Positions 32,633 through 41,436 of a stretch of 64,000 nt of DNA are shown in pieces. Under the pieces are notes generated by a model. That model worked only from the letters and a program-made list of their open reading frames with translations, was not told where the DNA came from and searched no databases. Origin of the DNA: Cognatiyoonia sp965661665 (lineage in GTDB: Bacteria > Pseudomonadota > Alphaproteobacteria > Rhodobacterales > Rhodobacteraceae). The stretch covers positions 124,001 to 188,000 of the forward strand of contig NZ_CBFIEO010000002.1 in the NCBI RefSeq assembly GCF_965661665.1, written 5' to 3'. Position 1 is the first letter of the stretch; every line of letters begins with the position of its first letter. Made by a program: the position numbers and the translations under genes.

Positions 32633-35212
32633 CTAGGCTTTCTTCTCTGCTGCAGCGTTTTTCTTCGCTGGGGCCTTCTTCTTTGTCACCTTCTTGCCGG
32701 TCTTAGCAGCACGTTCGGCGATCAGTTCCACCGCTTTTTCAAGCGTGATGTCATCGGGCGTGATCGTGTCGGGGATCGTCGCGTTGATCTTTTCCCATTT
32801 CACGTAAGGGCCGTACTTGCCGTCATACACATCGACGGATCCGCCCGCATCTGGATGCTCACCCAGTTCTTTGATCGGTTTCGCGGCGCGGCCACGGCCA
32901 CCACGGCTCGCAACCTTTTCGGCCAAAAGCTGCACGGCGCGGTTCATGCCGACGGTCCAGACCTCTTCCAGCGATTCAAGATTGGCGTTGGTGCCGCCAC
33001 GATCGGACGTAGACGGCGCATGTTTGATGTAGGGGCCATAGCGCCCGATGTTCGACCAAACCATGATCCCGTCTTCGGGATGTGGGCCCAGTTCGCGGGG
33101 CAGTGCAAGCAGTTTGACGGCTGTTTTCAGCTCCACCTCTTCGGGCGGCCACTCCTTTGGGATCGACTGGCGTGGCGGTTTTTTGTCGTCGTTGGTAACT
33201 TCGCCGCGCTGCACGTAGGGGCCAAATCGTCCCTTGTGGACCCAAATCTTATCGCCCGCATCCTCGCCCAGCATTTTGCCTTCTGGCGGAATGGCGGAGG
33301 CTTCGGCTTCTGGGTTCGGGGGGCCAAACGGGCGCGTGTAGCGACAGTCTGGATAGTTGGAGCAGCCGATGAAAGCCCCGCCTGCGCGGGCTGTGCGCAT
33401 GGAAAGACGCCCCGCGCCGCAGTTCGGGCAAAGCCGTGGGTCCGTACCATCCTCATTCGGTGGGAAGAGATGCGGCTCAAGTACCTCATTGATCTTTTCC
33501 AGAACTTCCGTGATCCGCAGATCCGCGGTTTCGGCAATCGCCGTAGAGAAATCGCGCCAGAAGTTGCTGAGGACGACTTTGTATTCCGCGTCACCTGCGC
33601 TGATCTCATCCAGTTGGTTTTCCAACTGCGCGGTGAAGTCATAGCCCACGTATTTGCGGAAGTAGTTGGTCAGGAACACCGTGACCAAACGGCCCTTGTC
33701 CTGCGGGATAAGGCGATTCTTTTCCTTCTCCACATACCCGCGATCCTGAATCGTCGTAACGATGGAGGCGTATGTCGACGGCCGGCCGATCCCCAATTCT
33801 TCCATCCGCTTGACGAGCGTTGCTTCGGTGTAGCGCGGTGGGGGCTGGGTGAAGTGCTGTTCGGGTGTGACACGTTCTTTGCCCGCAGCCTCACCCTGCG
33901 CCAGTTGTGGCAGGCGCTTGTCATCGTCATCCACGACAGCATCATCCTTGCCTTCTTCATAGATCGCAAGAAAGCCGTCAAAGAGCATGACCTGACCCGT
34001 CGCGCGGAGCATCACCTGACCATCATCCGATCCGATATCGGCAGTGGTGCGTTCCAAACGCGCGGCGGACATCTGGCTTGCCATCGTGCGCTTATAGATA
34101 AGGTCATAAAGCTTGCGCTGATCCGCGTCAGCGATTTTGGCGTCTTCGGTGGAGACGCCCATTTCCGTCGGGCGGATACATTCGTGGGCTTCCTGCGCGT
34201 TCTTCGCCTTATTTTTATACATGCGCGGGCTGTCGGGCAGGTAGCTGTCGCCAAACTTCGATTTGATTGCGTTGCGGGCGTCGGTGACGGCCTCGGGCGC
34301 CATGTCGATGCCGTCGGTCCGCATGTAGGTGATTAGACCCGCTTCGTAGAGCCGTTGCGCCACGCTCATTGTTTGCCGCGCGCCAAAGCCGAATTTGCGG
34401 CTAGCTTCCTGTTGCAGGGTCGAAGTCATGAAGGGTGGGGAGGGGTTCCGGTTGGCGGGCTTCGCCTCCACCGATTTCACGACGAGGTCGCGGCTGTTGA
34501 TGGCTTGAACCGCCATTTCCGCTTGGGTCTGGTTGCCGATGCTGAATTTTTCGAGCTTTTCGCCAGCGAGGACCGTCAACCGTGCGTCATATGTCTGGCC
34601 ACGGGCGGAGGTGAGCTGGGCTTTGACGCTCCAGTATTCCTGCGGGCGGAACGCTTCGATTTCCATTTCACGCTCAACGAGGAGGCGGAGCGTCACAGAT
34701 TGCACGCGACCGGCAGAGCGGGAGCCGGGCAGCTTGCGCCAGAGCACCGGTGACAGGTTGAAGCCGACGAGGTAATCGAGCGCACGGCGGGCGAGGTATG
34801 CCTCCACCAATGGTTGGTCGACCTGCCGTGGATTGGCCATCGCGTCCATAACCGACGACTTGGTAATCGCGTTGAACACGACGCGGCTGACAGGGGTGTC
34901 TTTCTTGATGGCTTTGCGGGCAGTCAGGGCTTCTGTCAGGTGCCAACTGATGGCCTCGCCTTCCCGATCGGGGTCGGTGGCGAGGATCAGTTCAGGGTCG
35001 TCTTTGAGGGCGTCAACAATCGCCTTGATGTGCTTTTTGCTGTCGCTTGCGACCTCCCATTTCATGGCGAAGTCTTCATCGGGCAGGACCGATCCATCTT
35101 TCGGGGGCAGGTCGCGGACGTGCCCGAAGGATGCAAGGACGGTGTAGTCGTTCCCCAAATATCCGTTTATTTTCTTTGCTTTAGCCGGAGATTCGACGAC
35201 GACAACTGCCAT
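32633..35212 (-). CDS. topA: DNA topoisomerase I
   Basis: 859 residues, type IA topoisomerase that relaxes negative supercoils. TOPRIM domain at the start (AVVVVESPAKAKKINGYLG, LATDPDREGEAISWHL), DNA-gate domains with SRSAGRVQS, and the active-site tyrosine in LITYMRTDG near residue 297. A zinc ribbon CPNCGAGRLSMRTARAGGAF...CSNYPDC follows, then several Topo-C zinc-ribbon-derived repeats (IWVHKGRFGPYVQ, GRYGPYIKH, GKYGPYVKW), ending in a Lys/Ala-rich tail. The ATG at 35212 gives the conserved MAVVVVESPAKAK; AAGGA lies upstream. In relatives dprA sits directly upstream, as its remnant does here. Confidence 0.97.
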   Translation of the reverse strand: MAVVVVESPAKAKKINGYLGNDYTVLASFGHVRDLPPKDGSVLPDEDFAMKWEVASDSKKHIKAIVDALKDDPELILATDPDREGEAISWHLTEALTARKAIKKDTPVSRVVFNAITKSSVMDAMANPRQVDQPLVEAYLARRALDYLVGFNLSPVLWRKLPGSRSAGRVQSVTLRLLVEREMEIEAFRPQEYWSVKAQLTSARGQTYDARLTVLAGEKLEKFSIGNQTQAEMAVQAINSRDLVVKSVEAKPANRNPSPPFMTSTLQQEASRKFGFGARQTMSVAQRLYEAGLITYMRTDGIDMAPEAVTDARNAIKSKFGDSYLPDSPRMYKNKAKNAQEAHECIRPTEMGVSTEDAKIADADQRKLYDLIYKRTMASQMSAARLERTTADIGSDDGQVMLRATGQVMLFDGFLAIYEEGKDDAVVDDDDKRLPQLAQGEAAGKERVTPEQHFTQPPPRYTEATLVKRMEELGIGRPSTYASIVTTIQDRGYVEKEKNRLIPQDKGRLVTVFLTNYFRKYVGYDFTAQLENQLDEISAGDAEYKVVLSNFWRDFSTAIAETADLRITEVLEKINEVLEPHLFPPNEDGTDPRLCPNCGAGRLSMRTARAGGAFIGCSNYPDCRYTRPFGPPNPEAEASAIPPEGKMLGEDAGDKIWVHKGRFGPYVQRGEVTNDDKKPPRQSIPKEWPPEEVELKTAVKLLALPRELGPHPEDGIMVWSNIGRYGPYIKHAPSTSDRGGTNANLESLEEVWTVGMNRAVQLLAEKVASRGGRGRAAKPIKELGEHPDAGGSVDVYDGKYGPYVKWEKINATIPDTITPDDITLEKAVELIAERAAKTGKKVTKKKAPAKKNAAAEKKA

Positions 35213-35334
35213 GAGAATCCTTAAAGTGAATTGAAATTGCTCGTAGTCAGGCAAAATGTGGGGAGGTCGAATGAATTGTCAATGGAGAGATTTCTGACCT
35301 TTTTGTCAGAGGGGTATAGTGCCGCGCCGTGGCT

Positions 35335-35534
35335 TCAACTGACCTTCGACAACAGCCCACCGGGTTGGCGTAACATCTTTCCAGCGATTTCCAATTCCAC
35401 CAATTCGGGGCCACGCTTTGCGGGGCGTTGGCCAGATCGTGGATAAATTGATCTTACGCAATGGGGGAGGGGCCGAGGCGGACCAATATCTCCTGATGAA
35501 GCGCATTGGCTTGCCTCAGGTTGGTTTTGGCCGC
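35335..35534 (-). pseudogene. dprA: dprA remnant (last ~65 codons, nonsense plus frameshift)
   Basis: Directly after the tldD stop the minus strand reads NLRQANALHQEILVRLGPSPIA, stop, DQFIHDLANAPQSVAP, then in a shifted frame ELVELEIAGKMLRQPGG and LLSKVS to a TGA at 35335-35337. This is the C-terminal winged-helix end of DprA (Smf), which in relatives ends LELAGRxxRQPGG. The stop is TAA at 35454-35456, where Glu is expected (GPSPIAED), and the frame changes at about 35399-35405. The Rossmann-fold body of DprA (about 300 residues) is absent. DprA protects incoming single strands for RecA in transformation, so DprA function is absent from this locus. Confidence 0.8.
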
Positions 35535-36956
35535 TTATGCCACGGCACCGCCAATGGTCAGGCCGCCGATCAGAAGGCTTGGCTGTCCAACGCCGACCGG
35601 CACCCATTGCCCCGCCTTGCCGCAGTTGCCCATTCCAGGATCAAGCGCCATGTCGTTGCCGATGCCGCGGATGTGTTTCAACGCTGTGGCCCCATCGCCA
35701 ATCAACGTCGCCCCTTTTACCGGTGCGCCGACGACGCCGTTCTTAACGCGATAGGCTTCTGTGCAGCTGAACACAAACTTGCCGTTGGTGATGTCAACCT
35801 GACCGCCGCCAAAGCCCACGGCATAAATCCCGTCTTTGAGTTCGGCGACCAACGCCTCGGGCGCGGTGTCGCCGCCCAGCATGTAGGTGTTGGTCATGCG
35901 TGGCATTGGCGCGTGGGCATAGCTTTCGCGGCGCCCATTGCCTGTGGGGGCGACACCCATCAATCGAGCGTTCTGACGGTCCTGCATGTAGCTGGCCAGC
36001 ACGCCATCTTCGATCAGCGTGTTCTTGGCACTTGGCGTGCCTTCATCATCGACGGTGATGGAGCCGCGACGATCTGCGATTGTGCCGTCGTCGAGAACGG
36101 TGACGCCTTTGGCCGCGATTTGCTGCCCCATCAGTCCTGCGAAGGCAGAGGAGCCTTTGCGATTGAAATCGGCTTCCAGCCCGTGACCGATCGCTTCATG
36201 GAGCAAGATACCCGGCCAGCCGGGGCCAAGGACGACATCCATCACCCCCGCTGGCGCCGGTTCAGCGTTTAGGTTGACGAGTGCCACGCGCAGCGCGTCC
36301 CGCGCCACACCTTCCCAATGGTCGCGGGACAACAGCCCGATCAAACCAGCGCGTCCGCCGCCGCCCATTGATCCGATTTCGCGGCGACCGTTGTCTTCGA
36401 CAATCACGGTAATGTTCAACCGCGACATTGGGCGTGTGTCAGTGACCAACGTGCCTTCGGGCCGCAGGATCGCAACCTCTTGCAAGGATGAGGCCATGCT
36501 GGCGGAGACTTGCACCACGCGCGGATCAATTCCACGAACGAAGGCATCAATTTCTCTCAACACATCGATCTTGGCGGGGAAGGTGGCTTGCGCCATCGGG
36601 TTTTCGTCTGAATAGAGCTTACGGTTTGTGCCGAGTGGCGCTTCGGCCCAGGTGCCGCCGCCGTCCCCCACCGCCAGACGCGCGGTGGCGACGGCCCGTT
36701 TCAAAGCATGTTCATCAACGGTGGTGGAATGTGCGTATCCAGCCGTTTCGCCCTTTAACGCCCGCAGGCCGAACCCTTCAGACGCATCATAACTGGCGGT
36801 CTTCACGCGGCCTTCTTCAAACGATAGAACCTCCGACTTGCGTCGCTCAAGGAACAATTCGCCATCATCGGCACCATATGTCGCATCCCGCACCAGTTGG
36901 AGCGCGCGGTCCTTGTCCATATGTGTCTCAAACGGGCGAAAATTGTCTTGTGACAT
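35535..36956 (-). CDS. tldD: Metalloprotease TldD
   Basis: 473 residues from the ATG at 36956 (MSQDNFRPFETHMD); the frame extends upstream without support. TldD/PmbA family; the zinc site is LLHEAIGHGLEADF (HExxxH, about residue 250). Other conserved blocks are GRREIGSMGGGGRAG, TNTYMLGG, and the C-terminal GNDMALDPGMGNCGKAGQ. With TldE it cleaves small peptides, such as microcin precursors, and processes or degrades unfolded peptides. Divergent from coxB. Its stop abuts the dprA remnant, so the deletion that removed dprA ended close to here. Confidence 0.95.
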   Translation of the reverse strand: MSQDNFRPFETHMDKDRALQLVRDATYGADDGELFLERRKSEVLSFEEGRVKTASYDASEGFGLRALKGETAGYAHSTTVDEHALKRAVATARLAVGDGGGTWAEAPLGTNRKLYSDENPMAQATFPAKIDVLREIDAFVRGIDPRVVQVSASMASSLQEVAILRPEGTLVTDTRPMSRLNITVIVEDNGRREIGSMGGGGRAGLIGLLSRDHWEGVARDALRVALVNLNAEPAPAGVMDVVLGPGWPGILLHEAIGHGLEADFNRKGSSAFAGLMGQQIAAKGVTVLDDGTIADRRGSITVDDEGTPSAKNTLIEDGVLASYMQDRQNARLMGVAPTGNGRRESYAHAPMPRMTNTYMLGGDTAPEALVAELKDGIYAVGFGGGQVDITNGKFVFSCTEAYRVKNGVVGAPVKGATLIGDGATALKHIRGIGNDMALDPGMGNCGKAGQWVPVGVGQPSLLIGGLTIGGAVA

Positions 36957-37148
36957 CGATGATTTGCCTTTCGGAGCGGATATTCGGCGGCTGTTTGAAA
37001 AAAAGCGTCCGTTTGCCGCAACTGGGGTTCTTGAGTTGTAGGTCAGGATATGGGACATGACGCCACAGATACAATGGGAATCCGTCCAATGGCGGGCCCG
37101 CTTAGCCAATCGCGCCGATGGCGCAAGTATATGAAGTCAGGGACTATC

Positions 37149-37982
37149 ATGAGATCGATCAGCCAAATCAAATCTCTCTGGGCCGTAGCACTGTTCACAG
37201 CTTTCGGTGGCGATGCTGCCGCACAAAATGTGAATCAAGAGCTTGAATTTGTTGGGGTTCCGGTGCCACAAGGGACAGGGTTCCAGCCGGCAGCGACAAA
37301 GCTTGCGACCGATTTGCAGAACCTCGATTACATGCTGCTGATCATCATCACGATCATCTCGCTGTTTGTCACTGGACTGCTGGCTTGGGTGATTGTGCGC
37401 TATAACCGCAAAGCGAATCCAACACCGGCAAACTTCACACACCACTCCGCGTTGGAGGTGACATGGACCGTCGTGCCAATCGGCATCCTTGTCTTTATTG
37501 GCGCATTCTCCCTGCCAGTTCTGTTCGACCAGCAGGAAATCCCTGAAGGCGACGTGAACATCAAAGTCACTGGTTACCAGTGGTACTGGGGCTATGAGTA
37601 CACTGATGACAACGTGGCATTCGACAGCTTTATGCTGGACGAAGAAGATCTGGCAGAATTCGGCTATGAGCCAGAGCATTACCTGCTCGCCACTGACACA
37701 GCAGTTGTCGTGCCTGTCGGCAAGACAATCGTAATGGATGTCACAGGCGCAGACGTGATCCACTCTTGGACCATCCCGTCCTTTGGTGTGAAGCAGGACG
37801 CTGTTCCTGGGCGCATCGCGCAACTGTGGTTCGCGGCGGAGCGTGAAGGTGTTTACTTCGGCCAATGTTCAGAGCTGTGCGGTCAAGCGCACGCTTACAT
37901 GCCGATCACAGTCAAAGTTGTGAGCCAAGAGACTTACGACGCTTGGCTTGCTGAAGCGAAAGAAGAAAACCCAGCCTCTTAA
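37149..37982 (+). CDS. coxB: Cytochrome c oxidase subunit II
   Basis: 277 residues. The signal peptide MRSISQIKSLWAVALFTAFGGDAAA is cleaved before QNV. Two membrane helices (YMLLIIITIISLFVTGLLAW and EVTWTVVPIGILVFIGAFSLP) precede the periplasmic cupredoxin domain with TGYQWYWGYEY and the complete CuA site: DVIHSW then FGQCSELCGQAHAYMPI. It accepts electrons from cytochrome c. The ATG at 37149 is preceded by AGGGA; an upstream in-frame ATG at 37131 is possible. First gene of the oxidase cluster; no subunit I gene is in the window. Confidence 0.96.
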   Translation: MRSISQIKSLWAVALFTAFGGDAAAQNVNQELEFVGVPVPQGTGFQPAATKLATDLQNLDYMLLIIITIISLFVTGLLAWVIVRYNRKANPTPANFTHHSALEVTWTVVPIGILVFIGAFSLPVLFDQQEIPEGDVNIKVTGYQWYWGYEYTDDNVAFDSFMLDEEDLAEFGYEPEHYLLATDTAVVVPVGKTIVMDVTGADVIHSWTIPSFGVKQDAVPGRIAQLWFAAEREGVYFGQCSELCGQAHAYMPITVKVVSQETYDAWLAEAKEENPAS

Positions 37983-37993
37983 GGGCTGGTCAG

Positions 37994-38020
37994 GTGGGGA
38001 CGGAGCCGCCCCCTTTTTTT
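37994..38020 (+). terminator. Possible intercistronic terminator after coxB
   Basis: GGGG (37996-37999) with the imperfect complement CCCCC (38009-38013), then seven T (38014-38020). The stem is short and contains a mismatch, so termination is likely to be partial. It would lower ctaB and ctaG expression relative to coxB. Confidence 0.4.
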
Positions 38021-38055
38021 CAGAGGTGGTCATGTCACATCTGTAGGACGCCAAA

Positions 38056-38988
38056 ATGAGCGACACGACAGTAGAAACCAGAACTCACGATGCCAGCTTT
38101 GGCGACTATTTTGCGCTGCTGAAACCACGCGTTATGTCGTTGGTGGTGTTCACGGCGCTGGTCGGGTTGCTGGTGGCACCTGTGCCGATCCATCCTTTCG
38201 TTGGTTTTGTCGCGATCCTCTGCATTGCAGTTGGCGCCGGTGCGTCTGGTGCATTGAACATGTGGTGGGACGCAGACATCGACGCAAAGATGCGCCGCAC
38301 CGCAGGCCGCCCGATCCCATCGGGCCGCGTTCAGGCGAAAGAGGCGCTAGGCATCGGTCTCGCCCTCAGTGGTTTTTCTGTCATTCTGCTGTGGCTTGCA
38401 ACGAATGCCTTCGCTGCTGCGTTCCTGGCCTTTACAATCTTTTTCTATGCCGTCGTTTATTCGATGTGGTTGAAACGCTTGACATCGCAAAACATCGTCA
38501 TCGGCGGTGCCGCGGGGGCCTTCCCGCCAATGGTGGGATGGGCCGCTGCGACGGCGAGCGTTTCCTTTGAGAGCATCTTGATGTTCGCGGTTATCTTTAT
38601 GTGGACGCCGCCGCATTTCTGGGCGCTGGCCTTGTTTGTGAAGACGGATTACGGCGATGCGAAAGTGCCTATGCTGAACGTCACGTATGGCACCCGGGTC
38701 ACCCGCAATCATATCCTGGCTTACGCTTTGCTTTTGGCGCCTGTGGCCATCGGGCTCGGCTTTACCTCCATCGGTGGCCCAATCTATTTGGCAACCGCTG
38801 TGATCCTTAACGCATGGTTCGTGAAAGGCGCATATGACGTCTGGAAGCGCGACGATGCGACGTCCGAGGCGGACAAATACAAAGCTGAACGGGGTGTGTT
38901 CAAAGTCTCATTGATCTACCTTTTCGCGCATTTCGGTGCGTTGCTGGTTGAGGGCAGTCTTCGCGCGACGAGCGGGGGTGCTGTTTGA
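38056..38988 (+). CDS. ctaB: Protoheme IX farnesyltransferase (heme O synthase)
   Basis: 310 residues, UbiA-family prenyltransferase with about nine membrane helices. The magnesium/prenyl-diphosphate motif is NMWWDADIDAKMRRTAGRPIPSG (DxxxD), with the second motif YGDAKVPML. It farnesylates heme B to heme O for the oxidase. The start ATG at 38056 has TAGGA upstream. The stop overlaps the next start (TGATG). It is placed between coxB and ctaG, as in related bacteria. Confidence 0.96.
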   Translation: MSDTTVETRTHDASFGDYFALLKPRVMSLVVFTALVGLLVAPVPIHPFVGFVAILCIAVGAGASGALNMWWDADIDAKMRRTAGRPIPSGRVQAKEALGIGLALSGFSVILLWLATNAFAAAFLAFTIFFYAVVYSMWLKRLTSQNIVIGGAAGAFPPMVGWAAATASVSFESILMFAVIFMWTPPHFWALALFVKTDYGDAKVPMLNVTYGTRVTRNHILAYALLLAPVAIGLGFTSIGGPIYLATAVILNAWFVKGAYDVWKRDDATSEADKYKAERGVFKVSLIYLFAHFGALLVEGSLRATSGGAV

Positions 38989-39191
38989 TGGCCATTAAGG
39001 TTGAACACGAACTCCACGAACGTCGCAAAGGCCGCAACATCGGGTTAGGTCTTGTGCTGGTCGGTTTCATCGGCATCGTTTTCGGCCTGACCGTTGTGAA
39101 GGTGACGCAACTGGGCGAAGCGCAGAAGTTCGAGCGCTTTGACCATGTCGCCCGCCCGCAAATCATTCCAGCGGATGAGGGCGGAAACTGA
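38988..39191 (+). CDS. Small single-pass membrane protein of the cox cluster
   Basis: 67 residues. Basic N-terminus (VEHELHERRKGRN), one membrane helix (IGLGLVLVGFIGIVFGLTVVKV), and a periplasmic tail ending IIPADEGGN. Start ATG 38988 overlaps the ctaB stop by 1 base, and its stop overlaps ctaG. Proteins of this form between ctaB and ctaG are found across Rhodobacterales and are called CoxF or oxidase accessory. No enzymatic motif. An assembly or stability role is inferred from position. Confidence 0.85.
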   Translation: MAIKVEHELHERRKGRNIGLGLVLVGFIGIVFGLTVVKVTQLGEAQKFERFDHVARPQIIPADEGGN

Positions 39192-39847
39192 TGGCGCTTT
39201 TCCCAAACATTCAGGGGCCCAAGCGGACCTTGCTGCAAACGCTGGGCGTCGTCTTGTTGATGGGCGGCCTGTCATGGGCGTCCGTGCCGTTCTATGATTG
39301 GTTCTGCCGCGTCACTGGCTTTGGCGGCGCTACGAATGTGGCCGAAAGCACGTCTGATGTCGTGCTAGACCAGATGATCACCGTGCGCTTTGACGCATCA
39401 CTTGAGCGCGATATGCCGTGGGAGTTCAAACCCGTTGAGCGGGAGATGGAGCTGCGCATCGGCGAGATGGGTTTGGCGTTCTACGAAGCGCACAACCCGA
39501 CAGATGAGCCAATCGCGGGCCAAGCCGCCTATAACGTCGTGCCCTATCAGGCGGGCGGGTTCTTTAACAAAATCGATTGCTTCTGCTTTGTGGAGCAAGT
39601 GCTCCAACCCGGCGAAACCGTTCTGATGCCGGTCAGTTTCTTCGTGCATCCCGACATCGTTGATGATCGCGAAGGCCAGTACATCCACACGATTACCCTC
39701 AGCTATACGTTCTATCAGATCGATTTGCCTGAGGATGAGCTTCAGCAGGCCGCGCTTGACGCCGAACTTGCTTTGACAACTGGCGTAGATGACGCCATAG
39801 GACAACGCTATAAGACAGCCATAGGGAACACTGACAATGGCACATGA
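39191..39847 (+). CDS. ctaG: Cytochrome c oxidase assembly protein CtaG/Cox11
   Basis: 218 residues. A single membrane helix near residues 13-32 anchors a periplasmic Cox11 domain whose copper-binding motif is CFCF (Cys130, Cys132). It delivers copper to the CuB site of subunit I. Other conserved text: VPFYDWFCRVTGFGG and AYNVVPYQAGGFFNKI. Its ATG overlaps the stop of the preceding small gene. The last 11 bases overlap the start of coxC. Confidence 0.96.
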   Translation: MALFPNIQGPKRTLLQTLGVVLLMGGLSWASVPFYDWFCRVTGFGGATNVAESTSDVVLDQMITVRFDASLERDMPWEFKPVEREMELRIGEMGLAFYEAHNPTDEPIAGQAAYNVVPYQAGGFFNKIDCFCFVEQVLQPGETVLMPVSFFVHPDIVDDREGQYIHTITLSYTFYQIDLPEDELQQAALDAELALTTGVDDAIGQRYKTAIGNTDNGT

Positions 39848-40640
39848 AAAGAATCACGATTATCACATTCTGAACCCCTCTATCTGGCCGCTGGCGTCAG
39901 CGCTTGGGGCGTTTATTATGCTGTTTGGCGCTGTGCTTTGGATGAAAGACAGCGGCAACCCTTACATGTTCCTCATCGGCCTTGCGCTGGTGCTTTACTG
40001 CATGTTCGCTTGGTGGTCTGACGTGGTTGAGGAAAGCCATGTCGGGGATCACACACCGGTCGTTCGCATCGGCCTGCGTTATGGTTTCATCATGTTCATC
40101 ATGTCTGAAGTGATGTTCTTTGCCGCTTGGTTCTGGTCGTTCTTCAAGCATGCTTTGTATCCAATGGGTCCGCAAAGCCCCACTGTAGACGGCGTTTGGC
40201 CACCTGCAGGGATTGAGACATTTGACCCGTGGCACCTGCCACTGATCAACACGCTGATCCTGCTCTGCTCCGGTGCGGCGGCCACATGGGCACACCACGC
40301 TCTGGTGCATGAGAATAACCGCGAAGATATGAAATGGGGTCTGATCCTGGCGGTTGCGCTTGGCGTTCTCTTCACGTTCTTCCAAGCTTACGAATACAGC
40401 CACGCAGCCTTCGGCTTCTCCGGCAACATCTATGGTGCCAACTTCTTCATGGCGACAGGTTTCCACGGCTTCCACGTTCTGATCGGGACAATCTTCCTGC
40501 TGGTCTGTTTGCTGCGTCTGATGCGCGGTCACTTCACACAAGAACAGCACATCGGTTTCGAAGCCGCTGCTTGGTACTGGCACTTCGTTGATGTGGTCTG
40601 GCTCTTCCTGTTCTTTGCTGTCTACATCTGGGGCGGCTGA
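39837..40640 (+). CDS. coxC: Cytochrome c oxidase subunit III
   Basis: 267 residues, seven membrane helices, with the conserved HILNPSIWP start, IMSEVMFFAAWFWSFF, LINTLILLCSGAAATWAHHAL, EYSHAAFGFSGNIYGANFFMATGFHGFHVLIG and the C-terminal EAAAWYWHFVDVVWLFLF. It supports proton uptake and stability of the aa3 oxidase. It starts inside ctaG (11-base overlap) and ends at a clear terminator. Subunit I must be encoded elsewhere. Confidence 0.97.
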   Translation: MAHEKNHDYHILNPSIWPLASALGAFIMLFGAVLWMKDSGNPYMFLIGLALVLYCMFAWWSDVVEESHVGDHTPVVRIGLRYGFIMFIMSEVMFFAAWFWSFFKHALYPMGPQSPTVDGVWPPAGIETFDPWHLPLINTLILLCSGAAATWAHHALVHENNREDMKWGLILAVALGVLFTFFQAYEYSHAAFGFSGNIYGANFFMATGFHGFHVLIGTIFLLVCLLRLMRGHFTQEQHIGFEAAAWYWHFVDVVWLFLFFAVYIWGG

Positions 40641-40662
40641 ACAAGCTGGGAATTAAGATTTC

Positions 40663-40692
40663 AAAGGGCGGGTACTGAACCTGCCCTTTTTT
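40663..40692 (+). terminator. Rho-independent terminator after coxC
   Basis: AAAGGGCGGGT (40663-40673) pairs with ACCTGCCCTTT (40679-40689) with one G-T pair and loop ACTGA, followed by a T-run to 40692. Marks the end of the coxB-coxC operon. Confidence 0.85.
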
Positions 40693-40757
40693 GTCGCTTA
40701 TGTCGCTCTTCACCATTGGAATTATCAGCGATATAGACCGCGACGAAAGGACATGCG

Positions 40758-41435
40758 GTGCGAAAGCTACTCTTCCCCATTGTGTTATGCGTTGCTGGTT
40801 TAGTGGTGTTGCTGAGCCTTGGCTTTTGGCAACTTGAGCGCTTGGAATGGAAAGAGGGTGTTCTCGCAGGCATTGAGGCCCGCATGTCGGAGGATGCGAT
40901 TGCTTTCCCCGAGGAGCCCCGCGAAGAAACGGATGAATACCGCAGCGTGATGCTGACCGGCGATCTGTCTGGGTCAGAATTGCATGTGCTGATCTCCGGC
41001 ACCTCTGCCGGCACGGGCTATCTTGCGATCCGCGCCGTCACGCTGACCGATGGGCGGCGGATTTTGCTGGATCAAGGACTGTTGCCGCTGGATCGGAAGA
41101 ACATGCCTGCAACCGATACGACCGTCGAAGTGCTGGGCAATCTGCTTTGGCCCGATGACATCAACAGCTCAACGCCAGAGCCTGATCTGTCAGCCAACAT
41201 CTGGTTCGGACGTGATCTGGACGCGATGGCAGAGGCGTTGAACACAGAACCACTGCTTGTCGTCGTGCGGTCCAGTGACCCCGCTGACCCACGGCTGACC
41301 CCAGTCCCGGTCAACACCAGAACGATCAAAAACGATCACCTTGAATACGCCGCCACATGGTTCGGACTTGCCGTTGTGTGGGCGTTGATGTCCCTATATT
41401 GGGTCTTCCGAATACTCCGCCCGAAGGACGCCTGA
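40758..41435 (+). CDS. surf1: SURF1-family cytochrome oxidase assembly protein
   Basis: 225 residues. Two membrane helices at the ends (LFPIVLCVAGLVVLLSLGFWQLERL and YAATWFGLAVVWALMSLYWVF) enclose a periplasmic domain, the standard SURF1/Shy1 layout. The motifs LGFWQLERLEWK and NHLEYAATWFGLA are diagnostic. It promotes heme a insertion. Start is GTG at 40758 with GAAAGGA upstream. thrC begins 1 base after the stop. Confidence 0.93.
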   Translation: MRKLLFPIVLCVAGLVVLLSLGFWQLERLEWKEGVLAGIEARMSEDAIAFPEEPREETDEYRSVMLTGDLSGSELHVLISGTSAGTGYLAIRAVTLTDGRRILLDQGLLPLDRKNMPATDTTVEVLGNLLWPDDINSSTPEPDLSANIWFGRDLDAMAEALNTEPLLVVVRSSDPADPRLTPVPVNTRTIKNDHLEYAATWFGLAVVWALMSLYWVFRILRPKDA

Positions 41436-41436
41436 C

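Noticed and set aside
31787..34336. Long plus-strand open frame of 849 codons opposite topA and scoA
   Set aside because: It is antisense to well-supported genes (topA with TOPRIM and YMRTDG motifs, scoA), and its translation is low-complexity His/Arg/Phe-rich text with no domain.
35290..35312. Hairpin TCTGAC/GTCAGA near the topA promoter
   Set aside because: Only a six-base stem with a T-rich loop; no tail, and the role cannot be separated from chance.
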